This document shows positions 28,360-37,599 of a DNA stretch of 64,000 nt, one piece after another. A program made the position numbers and the translations under genes. The stretch is from CAZOOK01 sp964581385 (GTDB taxonomy: Bacteria > Pseudomonadota > Gammaproteobacteria > Nevskiales > Nevskiaceae): positions 1 through 64,000 of the forward strand of contig CAZOOK010000016.1 in NCBI GenBank assembly GCA_964581385.1. The letters are read 5' to 3'. Position 1 is the stretch's first letter, and each line of letters starts with the position of its first letter. The notes under the pieces were generated by a model, which made no database searches, was not told the DNA's origin, and saw only the letters and a program-made list of their open reading frames with translations.

Positions 28360-29739
28360 TCAGTGTCGTCTCAACCCCTTGACCTTGATCTTGAAGCTCA
28401 TCGCGGGCCCGGGAGTCGGCGCTGTCTTGGTCTTGAGGTTGTAACCCAATGGATCGAGCGACATGTCGAGCCGGTAGAAAAGCTCTCCCATCGTGACGGC
28501 CATCAATACTTCCGCGAGGCTCTTGCCCAAGCAGGTATGCGGTCCGCGGCCGAACGGCGAATAAGCGCCGACCTGCATGTGCTCGGCGCGTGGCTTCTGG
28601 TAGCGGTCGATATCGAATTTTTCAGGATTCGGGTACAGATCTGGCTGGAAGTGCGGCACGCTGGTGCCCAGATAGATCATTTCGCCCTCACGAATCTTGT
28701 GACCGTGGAACATGAAATCGCGGTTGGCGATGCGAATCTGGGCTACCGCGATCGGCAGCAGCCGCATGCTTTCCATGATCGCGCCATTCAGGGCCGGCAG
28801 GCTCTTCATGAACTCTTCTTCATTGATCGGACGCTTTGAAAAGACTTCATCGACTTCCTTCTGCACGCGGGCAAGCACTTCTGGATGCTTCAGCACGTAA
28901 TAAAGAATCGCGGATGTGGTGTTGGCGACGGTGTCCAGCCCCGCGACATATGGACCCGTCATCAACATAACGAGATCGCGATCGGGAATCAGTTCCGGAT
29001 CACGCTTGTGCGCATCCATCACGTCATCGATGAGCGTGCGCGGACACACGCTACCGCCTGCTTTTTCGCGCTCGTGATAAGTCGTGACCATCTTGCGGCC
29101 AAGCTCGATCATGCGCGCCTTCGCGCGCTTGTACTCGGGCATATGAATCATGAAATGCGGGCGCTGGCGCGTGACCAGCACATTGAGGATGTAGAGAATC
29201 GTCGTGCGGATGTCCTTGACGTACTCCAGCGGCGCGCTGCCGGTCAGGATCGCCCCCAACTGGTCGACGACCATGTACTGCATGCCCTGCAACACCGGGA
29301 CCTTGGTTCCCGGCTTCCAGTCGCGCTCGATGACGCGATCGGTAATTTGCACAAGCTCGTCGTAACGGTCTTTGATCGCCTCCTTCGAGAAACCCCACTT
29401 CATGATGCCGCGCAGCTGCTTGTGCAGCTCACCATCCTCGGCGGTGAGCATCTTCGATGCGCCGAACTCGTCGATCAGCGGCTGCCAGGTTTCCTTGGAG
29501 CGCAGCGACTCCTTGCCTTCGCGTGATCCGAGAAACTCGGCGGCTTCGACGCCGGCGATGCAGGTATACGAGTTACCCAGCATCTTCACTCGGAACACTG
29601 GGCCATACTCCTGATAGGCGCGGTAAAAAAACTTAGCCGGATCCTTGGCCATTTCCAAGGTATTGCCAAGGAAAGGCAGGCCTCGCACGAGCGGTGGTGG
29701 GGCGGGATTTTTGTTCGACAAATTTTCGGAAATGCCCAT
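28360..29739 (-). CDS. Cytochrome P450
   Basis: The 459-residue P450 has the proline-rich N-terminus (PPPLVRGLPFLGNTLEM), an I-helix AGLDTVANTT (acid-alcohol pair), the ExxR motif ESMR, and the haem loop FGRGPHTCLGKSL with the proximal Cys near residue 403. The start at ATG 29739 follows GAGAGA. It has no transmembrane anchor, unlike eukaryotic P450s, although its ordering looks rather like the CYP51/class-E type. It hydroxylates or demethylates an unknown hydrophobic compound and needs a ferredoxin or other donor not seen here. A 21-base palindrome 58 bases upstream is a probable operator. Confidence 0.9.
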   Translation of the reverse strand: MGISENLSNKNPAPPPLVRGLPFLGNTLEMAKDPAKFFYRAYQEYGPVFRVKMLGNSYTCIAGVEAAEFLGSREGKESLRSKETWQPLIDEFGASKMLTAEDGELHKQLRGIMKWGFSKEAIKDRYDELVQITDRVIERDWKPGTKVPVLQGMQYMVVDQLGAILTGSAPLEYVKDIRTTILYILNVLVTRQRPHFMIHMPEYKRAKARMIELGRKMVTTYHEREKAGGSVCPRTLIDDVMDAHKRDPELIPDRDLVMLMTGPYVAGLDTVANTTSAILYYVLKHPEVLARVQKEVDEVFSKRPINEEEFMKSLPALNGAIMESMRLLPIAVAQIRIANRDFMFHGHKIREGEMIYLGTSVPHFQPDLYPNPEKFDIDRYQKPRAEHMQVGAYSPFGRGPHTCLGKSLAEVLMAVTMGELFYRLDMSLDPLGYNLKTKTAPTPGPAMSFKIKVKGLRRH

Positions 29740-29796
29740 AGCTTCTCTCTCCAAGGCCAAACCGCATCAATTGAGTGCCGCAACTATTGTCTATGA

Positions 29797-29817
29797 TTTG
29801 TGAATATATTTCACAAA
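29797..29817. promoter_or_regulatory. 21-base palindromic operator candidate before the P450 gene
   Basis: TTTGTGAA (29797-29804), five bases TATAT, then TTCACAAA (29810-29817) form a perfect inverted repeat in AT-rich DNA upstream of the P450 gene at 29739. The half-sites resemble CRP, but TGTGA and TCACA are seven and not six bases apart, so another dimeric regulator is more likely. Confidence 0.6.
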
Positions 29818-29931
29818 AATACTCTCAATAATTCTTCCGCGCACTCATGCGATCGGATGAGTTCCTGGGGATGGCGTTCCGATGGGGCCGACCCATGCGT
29901 TAGCCTAATTCCGTCACCGGCAGGTTAGGAT

Positions 29932-31629
29932 TCAATGCCGAATCAACTTCCCCGGCATCTCGCCTGTCGCCTCACCCATGCTCCAAGTGACATGCCCCGC
30001 AACGATCGTTGCATCGTAGCCTTCGGCACGCTGCATCAGCCGCTGTCCGTTGGCAGGCAGATCGTGGGCCCAGGTCGGTGGCAGCAGGCGCAGGCGGTCG
30101 AAGTCGATGACGTTGAGATCGGCGCGCAGACCGGGTGCGAGGCGTCCGCGATCGCGAAGTCCATACGCGTCGGCGGTGCGGCTGGTTTGCATGCAGATCG
30201 CTGCGGCCAGTGGCAGGCGCGGTCCACGGCTGCGGTCGCGCGCCCAGTGTGTGAGTAGAAAGGTCGGGGCGCTGGCGTCGCAGATAATGCCGCAGTGCGC
30301 GCCGCCATCGGCAAGGCTCAGCAGCGCGCTCGGATGATTGAGCATTTCCAGCATCGGTTCGAAACTTCCGTCGACATAGTTGAAGAGCGGAAAGTACAGC
30401 CAGTTGTCGTCATTGCCGGCGATGAGGATGTCATAGGCAATTTCCGCGGGCGCGCGCTGCTCGCGTGCGGCAACGGCTGCAATCGAATGCTCGGGCGCGG
30501 GTTCGTAGTCGGGCGGATTGCCGAGCCTGAACATATTGCGGAAGTTTTCCATGCGCGGCCGCCAGAAACGATCCGTGCTGGTGCTGGTCTGCGCAAGGAT
30601 GAGGGCGCGGACCTGCGGTGTACGCATCGCACGCAGCCGTTCCGGCAAGGGCAGCGCCGCGATTTCCATGTAAGCCGGGTGTGCCGAAAACGGGTGATTG
30701 CGGCTTTCCAGATTGATCAGCATGCCGACCGGACGGCAGGCAACCAAGGGATGCACATGCGCGCCGGCAGTGGCCGCATCGCTGGTCAGCGCCAGCAGTT
30801 CACGCCATCGGTTTGGTGCGTCGGGATATTGCACAAGGACGAAATGTGCCGGAATGCCGGTGTCCAGAGTGACGCGGCGCAGCCATGCGAATTCGGTGCA
30901 CACATCACTGAAATCAGAGACCAGTTGCAATACGCCCCGCCCGCTCCGACGGATAGCTTGGGCGATACCAAGCAGCTCGCGCTCGTCGGCAAAGCTACCG
31001 GCGACTGCGCTGCCATCCGCGGCAAGGTGCAGTTTTGTGCGTGAAGTGGAGAAGCCAACGGCACCTGCGCGCAAACCTTCTTCGACGAGCGCCGCCATGC
31101 GTGCGATGTCATCGTCGCTGGCGGGCGCTTTGCCGGCACCGCGATCGCCCATCACGTAATCGCGTACAGCACTGTGCGAAATCTGTGCGGCGACATCGAG
31201 TGCCCGCGGCATCCGATCGAGCACATCGAGATATTCTGGAAACGTTTCCCAGCCCCAGCGCATGCCCGCGTGCAACGCCGTGCCGGGAATGTCCTCGACG
31301 CCTTCCATGACATTGATGAGCCAGTCGTGGCGATCGGGACGCACCGGCGCAAAGCCGATGCCGCAGTTACCCATGACGACGGTGGTGACACCATGACAGC
31401 CTGACGGAATGAGATAAGGATCCCAGGTGACCTGGCCGTCATAATGGCTGTGGATATCAACCCAACCCGGCGCGACGATCCGTCCCTTTGCGTCGATCTC
31501 CTGCCGTCCACGCCCACAGCGTCCGCCGACCTGAGTCAGGCACCCGTTATCGATCGCGACATCACCCTCGAATGCCGTGCCGCCGGTGCCATCGAAGACG
31601 GTGCCGCCTCTGATCACAAGTTCATGCAT
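29932..31629 (-). CDS. D-aminoacylase-like amidohydrolase
   Basis: The 565-residue protein matches the N-acyl-D-amino-acid deacylase group of the amidohydrolase superfamily. It opens with MHELVIRGGTVFDGTGG, has the metal-binding VDIHSHYDGQVTWDP (HxH, about residue 65), the VVMGNCGIGFAPVRP Cys block and a C-terminal GLRADLNVIDFDRLRL-type end. Many such proteins in catabolic operons are not amino-acid deacylases, so the true substrate is open. The ATG at 31629 follows GGGAGA. It is divergent from the Rieske gene at 32192, with a palindrome between them, and ends 115 bases before the operator of the P450 gene. Confidence 0.8.
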   Translation of the reverse strand: MHELVIRGGTVFDGTGGTAFEGDVAIDNGCLTQVGGRCGRGRQEIDAKGRIVAPGWVDIHSHYDGQVTWDPYLIPSGCHGVTTVVMGNCGIGFAPVRPDRHDWLINVMEGVEDIPGTALHAGMRWGWETFPEYLDVLDRMPRALDVAAQISHSAVRDYVMGDRGAGKAPASDDDIARMAALVEEGLRAGAVGFSTSRTKLHLAADGSAVAGSFADERELLGIAQAIRRSGRGVLQLVSDFSDVCTEFAWLRRVTLDTGIPAHFVLVQYPDAPNRWRELLALTSDAATAGAHVHPLVACRPVGMLINLESRNHPFSAHPAYMEIAALPLPERLRAMRTPQVRALILAQTSTSTDRFWRPRMENFRNMFRLGNPPDYEPAPEHSIAAVAAREQRAPAEIAYDILIAGNDDNWLYFPLFNYVDGSFEPMLEMLNHPSALLSLADGGAHCGIICDASAPTFLLTHWARDRSRGPRLPLAAAICMQTSRTADAYGLRDRGRLAPGLRADLNVIDFDRLRLLPPTWAHDLPANGQRLMQRAEGYDATIVAGHVTWSMGEATGEMPGKLIRH

Positions 31630-32191
31630 GCTGGTCTCCCGCAAGGAGCACCCGTCCAAAAATGCGCACATTGCCGTGTTCACGCGCAAGGCAAACCATC
31701 ACCTCCTCGCCCGAACCTGCGGGTTGTTCTGCTCTTCCATTTTCCAGCACGCCGCACAGCACAGCCATTTCTGAAGCTCATCAATCAAGATCGCAGGGTT
31801 TTACCGGAGCGCGGTTTTCGGATGACTGTTGGCACCGAAGCCGCCTGGGCGTCTGCATGGTTGCCACTGCCGTCAGGCACAACGATTACCGAATAATCCG
31901 GCTACACCTCAGTCTTTGCTCAGAAAACCGCGTCAACCCGCCGACGCCCATGTAGAGCACAGGTATCGAAAACATTTTGACAGAAATGTTTTACTATAGC
32001 CATAAGTATTCGATCAATCTTTTGCGGTGCAGCAACTGGAGACGGTCGATTGAATTGATGTTAGAAGCGGTGATGGCTACGGTGAATCACACGACAGTGT
32101 AGTGGATCAGGCGATCGCCACGCAGAGGTGCGGCTTGTTAAGACCTGTAGGTTCCGCGAATTTACTAACCCCAAATGCTTTGGAGATACCC
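31630..32191. other. Divergent regulatory region between amidohydrolase and Rieske genes
   Basis: Apart from a palindromic site overlapping a TTGACA box (31969-31992), I see no gene. Short frames here, such as 31662-31955, have no recognisable protein character. It must contain promoters for both flanking genes. Confidence 0.45.
31969..31992. promoter_or_regulatory. Palindrome overlapping a TTGACA -35-like box
   Basis: AAAACATTT (31969-31977), then TGACAG, then AAATGTTTT (31984-31992) is a perfect inverted repeat. It contains TTGACA at 31977-31982, a consensus -35 hexamer. It lies about 200 bases before the Rieske gene and 340 bases before the amidohydrolase start, and is a good candidate for a repressor site. 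Confidence 0.55.
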
Positions 32192-33241
32192 ATGCTGGAA
32201 AACGTCAATCCTGTGAAAACCGAGAGCAAGGCTCCGGCATATCTCGAGCAATTGTTGGAATCAAAGAAGCTTGAGCGCTGCCCATTTCCGATTCCCAGTA
32301 GTTGGTTCTTCGTCGATTTCTCCGACAACCTGAAAGCAGGCGAGGTGCGCAACATCACGCTGTTCGATCAGGAATGGGTCCTATTCCGAGGTGAATCTGG
32401 CAAGGTGGGGATGACTGATCCCTACTGTCCTCATCTCGGGGCCCATTTGGGCCACGGCGGACAGGTCTGCGGCGATCAACTGCGCTGTCCGTTTCATCAC
32501 TGGGAGTACAACGTGGATGGCTGGTGTACAGCGGTTCCGTACGCCAAAGTCGCGCCGCCCGTGATTAAGCAGCGTCCGATTCTCCGCACACTGCCGACGC
32601 AGGAGCGCTATGGCCAAATCTGGGCGTGGTTTCACCCGAAAGCCGAGCCACCAAGTTGGGATCTGCCGCATATCGCCTGCATGGAAGATGAGGGCTGGAC
32701 GGGCGACCATCGCGGCACCTGGACTGTCAGCACGGGGATTCAGGAGATCGTAGAAAACAGCGTCGACGTGGCGCACTTGAAGTTTCTGCATGGTGCTCCG
32801 ATGGTGCCGCCAGTGTTTGCCGAGTATGAGCATCACATGCAACGCATGAATATCGGGAACGGTTACATCGTGGGCGAAACCTGGGGAGCCGGCGCCGTCG
32901 GCACAGTCACCTTTACGCAGGAAGGCGTCAGCGCGACTTTGTTTTCTTATACGCAGCCAATAACGCGCGAACTTACGCGCATGAACATGAGCTTTCGCCA
33001 CAAGATATTTCCAGAAGGTTCTAAGGAGCTCGTCATCGCCAAAAAGCTCATCGATCACATGGTTCACGAAGCCGACGGAGAAACGAGCGCCGGTTTCGAG
33101 AGCGTGGACATGATCATCTGGAATAACAAAAAGTATCGGCACAAACCGCTACTTTGTGACGGAGACGGCCCTATCCTGCAATTTCGCCAATGGTTTCGGC
33201 AGTTCTATGTTGCCGATGAAACAGTGATGGCCAAGATCTGA
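32192..33241 (+). CDS. Rieske oxygenase, KshA-like
   Basis: The 349-residue protein has an N-terminal Rieske domain, CPH at about residue 78 and CPFHHW at about 97, in the segment PYCPHLGAHLGHGG. Its mononuclear iron site lies in EIVENSVDVAHLKFLHG (about 186-202). This single-component oxygenase layout resembles KshA (3-ketosteroid 9-alpha-hydroxylase) and related sterol desaturases rather than the two-subunit ring dioxygenases. The substrate is not proven. Electrons would come from a KshB-type reductase, not present in this window. The ATG at 32192 follows GGAG; the ATG at 32102 is too far upstream for the family. Confidence 0.85.
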   Translation: MLENVNPVKTESKAPAYLEQLLESKKLERCPFPIPSSWFFVDFSDNLKAGEVRNITLFDQEWVLFRGESGKVGMTDPYCPHLGAHLGHGGQVCGDQLRCPFHHWEYNVDGWCTAVPYAKVAPPVIKQRPILRTLPTQERYGQIWAWFHPKAEPPSWDLPHIACMEDEGWTGDHRGTWTVSTGIQEIVENSVDVAHLKFLHGAPMVPPVFAEYEHHMQRMNIGNGYIVGETWGAGAVGTVTFTQEGVSATLFSYTQPITRELTRMNMSFRHKIFPEGSKELVIAKKLIDHMVHEADGETSAGFESVDMIIWNNKKYRHKPLLCDGDGPILQFRQWFRQFYVADETVMAKI

Positions 33242-33616
33242 AGCGATGGTGCGGAACAGTCGTCGGCAGCGGAGTGCTTGCGTTTTCCAATGCCGTCAAC
33301 TGTGACGCATCCATCGGAAAAATGCTGCTCGTTGGCGGCGGATGTCTGCTTCGACGTTTCGGCCAAGTGATCCGTATTTTTCGATGATGGGCTTGACGCA
33401 CGCGCAAGCCAGGCGCTACTGAATTTTCACCGGCGCACGCTCGAAGAGTATTACGAAAAATTGCGGGGTATGGCGCGCATTAAGCGTCCACTGTTCATGC
33501 TACTGTCTCCTCTGATTAATCGCGCGGCTGTCATGGACTCTCCGTATCACGGAAAGAGCGCCATATAGCAAACGCGCTCATCGGCTGGCATCAAGAAGCG
33601 TGAGGAGAATCTGTAT
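33242..33616. other. Intergenic region containing a possible gene remnant
   Basis: Between the Rieske gene and the PQQ dehydrogenase there is no intact gene. A forward open frame of 65 codons at 33371-33568 (described separately) is the only protein-like piece. The rest is featureless. Confidence 0.4.
33371..33568 (+). pseudogene. Possible C-terminal remnant of an unidentified gene
   Basis: After a stop at 33368 this frame reads FFDDGLDARASQALLNFHRR, LEEYYEKLRGMARIKRPLF and LLSPLINRAAVMDSPYHG, then a stop. Amino-acid composition is protein-like, with no start codon at its beginning. It may be the tail of a deleted gene of the same pathway. I do not recognise it. Confidence 0.35.
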
Positions 33617-35746
33617 ATGAGAACACTGCGGGCGCTAACCGCAGCCCTGATGCTTGCGTCTGCGGCGCAGGCCGTGGCGGATGTCGACAACAATACGCTG
33701 GGCGACGAAAAGGACGGCACCGACTGGGGCGCCTTCGGCCGTACCTTCAGCGAACAGCGTTTCAGCCCGCTGGACCAGATCAACCGGCAGACCGTGCCGC
33801 GGCTGGGACTGGCCTGGACGCTGGAACTGCCGGACGTGTGGAACGTGTCCTCCGCGCCAGTGGAGGTGGACGGTGTGATCTACATTGCCGTCGGCTTCAG
33901 CGTGATCTATGCGGTGGATGCTGTCACCGGCAAGCCGCTATGGCACTACGACCCCAGAGTCAGTCCGCAAAAGATGCGCATGGCCTGGGGCATCCGCGGC
34001 CTTTCATTCTGGAAAGGCAAGGTCATTGCCGGCGTGCAGGACGGACGCCTGTTCGCGCTAGACGCCAAGTCCGGCCAGCTGATCTGGGAAACACTGACCA
34101 CCGAGCCGGGCGACAACCGCTACATCACCGGCGCGCCGCGTGTCTACAACGGCAAGGTCATCATTGGCCATGGCGGTGCCGACTTCGGTCACGTCCGCGG
34201 CTACGTCACTGCCTACGATGCCGAGACCGGCAAACAGGACTGGCGCTGGTACATCGTTCCCGGCGATCCGGCCAAAGGCTTCGAGAACAAGGCGATGGAG
34301 AGGGCCGCCCAGACCTGGTCCGGGCAGTGGTGGAAGTACGGCGGTGGCGGCTCCGCCTGGAACTCGATGACGTACGACCCGGACTTCAATCGCATCTACA
34401 TTGGCACCGGCAACGGCGGCCCCTGGAACGCTAAGCTGCGCAGCCCCGGCGGTGGCGACAATTTGTTCCTGTGCTCGGTGGTGGCGCTGGACGCCGACAC
34501 CGGCGAATACGTCTGGCACTACCAGACCAACCCTGGTGAAAGCTGGGACTTCAACTCCACTATGGACATGGTGCTGGCCACCATCCCGGTCGACGGCAAG
34601 CCACGCAAGGTACTGCTGCACGCGCCGAAGAACGGCTTCTTCTATGTCATCGACCGCGAAACCGGCAAGCTGCTCTCCGCCGAGAAACTCGGCAAGGTCA
34701 CCTGGGCCGACCACATCGACATTGCCAGCGGCCGCCCGGTGGAAATACCGGGCGCACGCTATGAGGACGGCGAAGCTCTAATCTGGCCCGGATCCGGCGG
34801 CGTGCACAACTGGCAGCCGATGTCGTACAGCCCGGACACCGGCCTGACCTACATTCCGATCCACGAGCTGGCCGGCTATTACAACGACAAAGGTCTGGAC
34901 TCCAAGACTTATGACATGGACCGCGACGGTCCGCTGGGTATCAATCCGTTCTTCGACGACGTGCCGAAGAGTGCCGGCAGCAGCTCGCTACTCGCCTGGG
35001 ACCCAGTACGGCAGAAGAAGACTTGGGAGGTTCCCACACCGGGCGTCACCAACGGTGGGGTGATGAGCACGCACGGCGGCCTCGTGTTCCAGGGTCAGTC
35101 CGACGGCAAGTTCGTCGCCCGCGACGAACACACTGGCGCCCTGCTGTGGAGTGCCGATATGGGCGTGGGAACCCAAGCTCCACCCATCACCTACTCCGTC
35201 GCCGGAAAGCAGTACGTCAGCATCCTTGCCGGCTGGGCCGGCGGTCATATGGTGCTCGGCTCGCTCGGTGCGCAACACGGCTGGGTCGGCCGCGACCATC
35301 CGCACCGCCTGCTCACCTACGTTTTGGACGGTACCGCTGCGCTGCCGCCCTCGCCGCCTCCCTCACAGCCCGTGCCGCTGGAGGCACCGGAGTTCGAGCT
35401 CGACCCGGCGTTGGCGGACAAGGGCAAGTATGTCTACCAGCGTTGCCTGATTTGCCATGGGCCCGCGGTCGCCGCCGCTGGCTACGCCCCCGACCTGCGT
35501 GCCTCGCAGGTCCCGCTGAATGCGGACGCCTTCGCCGCCATCGTTAGGGATGGCGGCCTGCAGGCCCGGGGCATGCCGCCCTTCCCGGAGATGAGCAATG
35601 AAGACCTCACCGCCCTGCGCCACTACATCCGACAGCGGGCGCGCTACAAACCCAGCATCGGCGAGCAGATCGGGACCGCGTGGCACTTCATCGTGTTGAC
35701 GATCAAAATGAAGCTGATGGCGTGGGGGTGGATCGCAGTTCACTGA
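33617..35746 (+). CDS. PQQ-dependent quinohaemoprotein alcohol dehydrogenase
   Basis: The 709-residue protein has a signal peptide (MRTLRALTAALMLASAAQAV) and an eight-bladed PQQ propeller with WDAxTG-like blades (AVDAVTGKPLWHYDP, ALDADTGEYVWHYQ). The presumed catalytic Asp lies in GESWDFNS (about residue 310), with Asn, not Asp, two residues later. A C-terminal cytochrome c domain carries CLICH (about 610). The pair of neighbouring Cys typical of many PQQ alcohol dehydrogenases is not visible in the RMAWGIRGLSFW region. The last 25 residues (TAWHFIVLTIKMKLMAWGWI) are hydrophobic and could be a membrane tail. It is expected to oxidise a primary or secondary alcohol in the periplasm. No PQQ biosynthesis genes are nearby. 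Confidence 0.85.
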   Translation: MRTLRALTAALMLASAAQAVADVDNNTLGDEKDGTDWGAFGRTFSEQRFSPLDQINRQTVPRLGLAWTLELPDVWNVSSAPVEVDGVIYIAVGFSVIYAVDAVTGKPLWHYDPRVSPQKMRMAWGIRGLSFWKGKVIAGVQDGRLFALDAKSGQLIWETLTTEPGDNRYITGAPRVYNGKVIIGHGGADFGHVRGYVTAYDAETGKQDWRWYIVPGDPAKGFENKAMERAAQTWSGQWWKYGGGGSAWNSMTYDPDFNRIYIGTGNGGPWNAKLRSPGGGDNLFLCSVVALDADTGEYVWHYQTNPGESWDFNSTMDMVLATIPVDGKPRKVLLHAPKNGFFYVIDRETGKLLSAEKLGKVTWADHIDIASGRPVEIPGARYEDGEALIWPGSGGVHNWQPMSYSPDTGLTYIPIHELAGYYNDKGLDSKTYDMDRDGPLGINPFFDDVPKSAGSSSLLAWDPVRQKKTWEVPTPGVTNGGVMSTHGGLVFQGQSDGKFVARDEHTGALLWSADMGVGTQAPPITYSVAGKQYVSILAGWAGGHMVLGSLGAQHGWVGRDHPHRLLTYVLDGTAALPPSPPPSQPVPLEAPEFELDPALADKGKYVYQRCLICHGPAVAAAGYAPDLRASQVPLNADAFAAIVRDGGLQARGMPPFPEMSNEDLTALRHYIRQRARYKPSIGEQIGTAWHFIVLTIKMKLMAWGWIAVH

Positions 35747-35866
35747 GCGAGAGAATGGGGATGCGCATCGATGCTGAAGAACTACCCGTAAGCAACGCAC
35801 CGAAGCTGGCATCTGGCGTCTCGACGACAGATCAGATCGTAGCGCCCAATGTCGGTCTGAAATATC

Positions 35867-36135
35867 GTGACGTCGATGCGCTTCCGTCGTTGGCCCGTAG
35901 CTCGTGCCGGCGAGAGCAACTATTTATCACAGCGCGTGATGACTGTCTCAAGGCTACTATCGACTTCGTACAGCACAGCGATGATTCCAAAACTGCGCGC
36001 GTACGCCGAAATGCATATTCCGATCGCTGCGCGTCAGAGCATCGTCAAGTTCGAAGCAAAATCAACTATTACGCGAGTGTTCGCACGCAACACTTATCGG
36101 AAATCGATCGCTGGCTGACGAGCCACCCTCAATAG
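35867..36135 (+). pseudogene. Possible relic of a peptidase M1-type C-terminus
   Basis: Two frames together give MIPKLRAYAEMHIPIAARQS and IVKFEAK, then (after a frameshift near 36058) INYYASVRTQHLSEIDRWL, ending in a stop at 36135. The pattern of a helical segment followed by RSxxLxEIDxWL resembles the very C-terminus of aminopeptidases of the M1 family. The rest of the gene is missing. Homology is from memory of the family pattern only. Confidence 0.4.
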
Positions 36136-36165
36136 TCTGGCTCGCATGCGGCATGAGCTGCCCTA

Positions 36166-37233
36166 TTAAAGGTCGCGATTTCCTTCTAGTCGAAAGGCAT
36201 GTGGCGTCACGCCTGTGGCTCGCTTGAAGGCTCGCCCGAAGCTTGACTGTTCGGTGTATCCCAACTGAAAAGCAATTTCATCTAGTGTGCAATCGCTCCA
36301 TCGCAGCGCCTGCTTGGCCAGCTTGATACGTTCATTCTGCACGATGTCCAAAAACGTGACGCCCGTCCGCGCCAGCCGCTTCTGAAGAGTGCGAGTCGAC
36401 GTCCCCAATTTCTCGGCGCAGCTGCTCAGCGAGCAACATCCTGTTGGAAGCGCGAGCCGTACCGAGGCTTCGAGCCGCTCGATCAAGCTAGCTTTTGATG
36501 CAGCGCGCAATTGGGCCAAACTACTTCCCAAGAGAGTGAACAGCATCTTGTTCGACGTTGCGATTGGGCGATCCAGAACGTCGACGGGGAAAGCGATCGC
36601 GTCGGCCTGCGCCTTTCCGTAGATACGGCAACCCAGTCGATCCTCAAGCGTATGGATGTCTGCTCGCGCGACGCGAAAGGTCAGAGTGGCATAGCTTGGG
36701 TGGAAATCCTGACGCCCGAGCATCTGCAAAGTTTTCATGATCAGCAGAAGGCCGTGGTAATAAACCTGCTCGTTGTCGCCGACTCCTACCGACGTCCGCC
36801 ACCGCAACTCCACAACTTCACGTGCCGTCACCATCTCAAATTCACACTCAGGTGATGTGGACACCGACACGTGTTCGATGAGACTTTGCAGGGCCCGCCG
36901 CATATTGGGCGCGGCCCGCGCGAGCGCCATAACGCAGCCGAATACATCAGGATCCTGCTGCTCCGCCAACCTCAGTCCGAACAAAGGGTCTCGCAGAAGC
37001 CTGCTGCAGTACTCGAGCAGGTTCGCCGCTGCCAAGCATTCGATATCCTGATCCGGGTCTTCAAAGGTCCGCGGATCGAGTTCCTGATCTTCCAAGGCCT
37101 TCAGCGGATCGCCCCCCAAATCTCGGACTATGCTGACAAGACCCCTCAAATATCCCGCCCGGATTTTGCCCTGGGCAGGGATCGAGACGAAAGGAACTTC
37201 TGCACTTGGGACAAAGGTATTCTGGAATTGCAC
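36166..37233 (-). CDS. AraC-family regulator with arabinose-binding-type N-terminus (OruR-like)
   Basis: The 355-residue protein has the large N-terminal ligand-binding domain seen in OruR/ArgR-type AraC regulators (GKIRAGYLRGLVSIVRDLGG, LEYCSRLLRDPLFGLRLAEQ, HGLLLIMKTLQML) and a C-terminal AraC HTH (CAEKLGTSTRTLQKRLARTG and LDEIAFQLGYTEQSSFGRAF). I chose the GTG at 37233 because a GGAG site lies seven bases before it. The TTG further upstream would add a Trp/Arg-rich tail unlike the family. It is divergent from the P450/CMD pair at 37600-39576, its likely target. Confidence 0.85.
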   Translation of the reverse strand: MQFQNTFVPSAEVPFVSIPAQGKIRAGYLRGLVSIVRDLGGDPLKALEDQELDPRTFEDPDQDIECLAAANLLEYCSRLLRDPLFGLRLAEQQDPDVFGCVMALARAAPNMRRALQSLIEHVSVSTSPECEFEMVTAREVVELRWRTSVGVGDNEQVYYHGLLLIMKTLQMLGRQDFHPSYATLTFRVARADIHTLEDRLGCRIYGKAQADAIAFPVDVLDRPIATSNKMLFTLLGSSLAQLRAASKASLIERLEASVRLALPTGCCSLSSCAEKLGTSTRTLQKRLARTGVTFLDIVQNERIKLAKQALRWSDCTLDEIAFQLGYTEQSSFGRAFKRATGVTPHAFRLEGNRDL

Positions 37234-37599
37234 AGCCCTGCTCCCGTGTCGGCGTGCCGGAGAAAGGAAAAGTTGCCAGACACGACACAACCACCAACGC
37301 CCGACCAAAAATTTGACTAGTTATAACAATAGTGTAGCAAGATCAGTTGGGCGGCCGTATAGCCACTTATCGGTGAGAACGGTCCTCTCCGTCGCGCAGG
37401 GTCCGTCATGCCTCGCCGCTGACGCAAGCCGGTATCAGCAAGGTACGCCGTTTTATCCGCATGTCCCGTCCCCGTCTGTCATGCCCCGGCGTAAAACTCA
37501 GAAATGCGGGCGTAACTTATCGAGACATCGATCCTGGTCTTGTGGCTCACTTTAGCGACAGCAGAGTGCACAGCGCAGAGCATGCGGAGGGCCATAACC

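Noticed and set aside
29797..29817. CRP site before the P450 gene
   Set aside because: The spacing between TGTGA and TCACA is seven bases, not six, so it does not fit a CRP site; kept as a generic palindrome.
34058..34714. Reverse 218-codon frame inside the PQQ dehydrogenase
   Set aside because: GC-rich antisense shadow of a strongly conserved gene.
35757..36135. Intact gene in the forward frame starting near 35757
   Set aside because: The first half shows no protein-like family pattern and the second half matches only after a frameshift, so it is treated as a relic.
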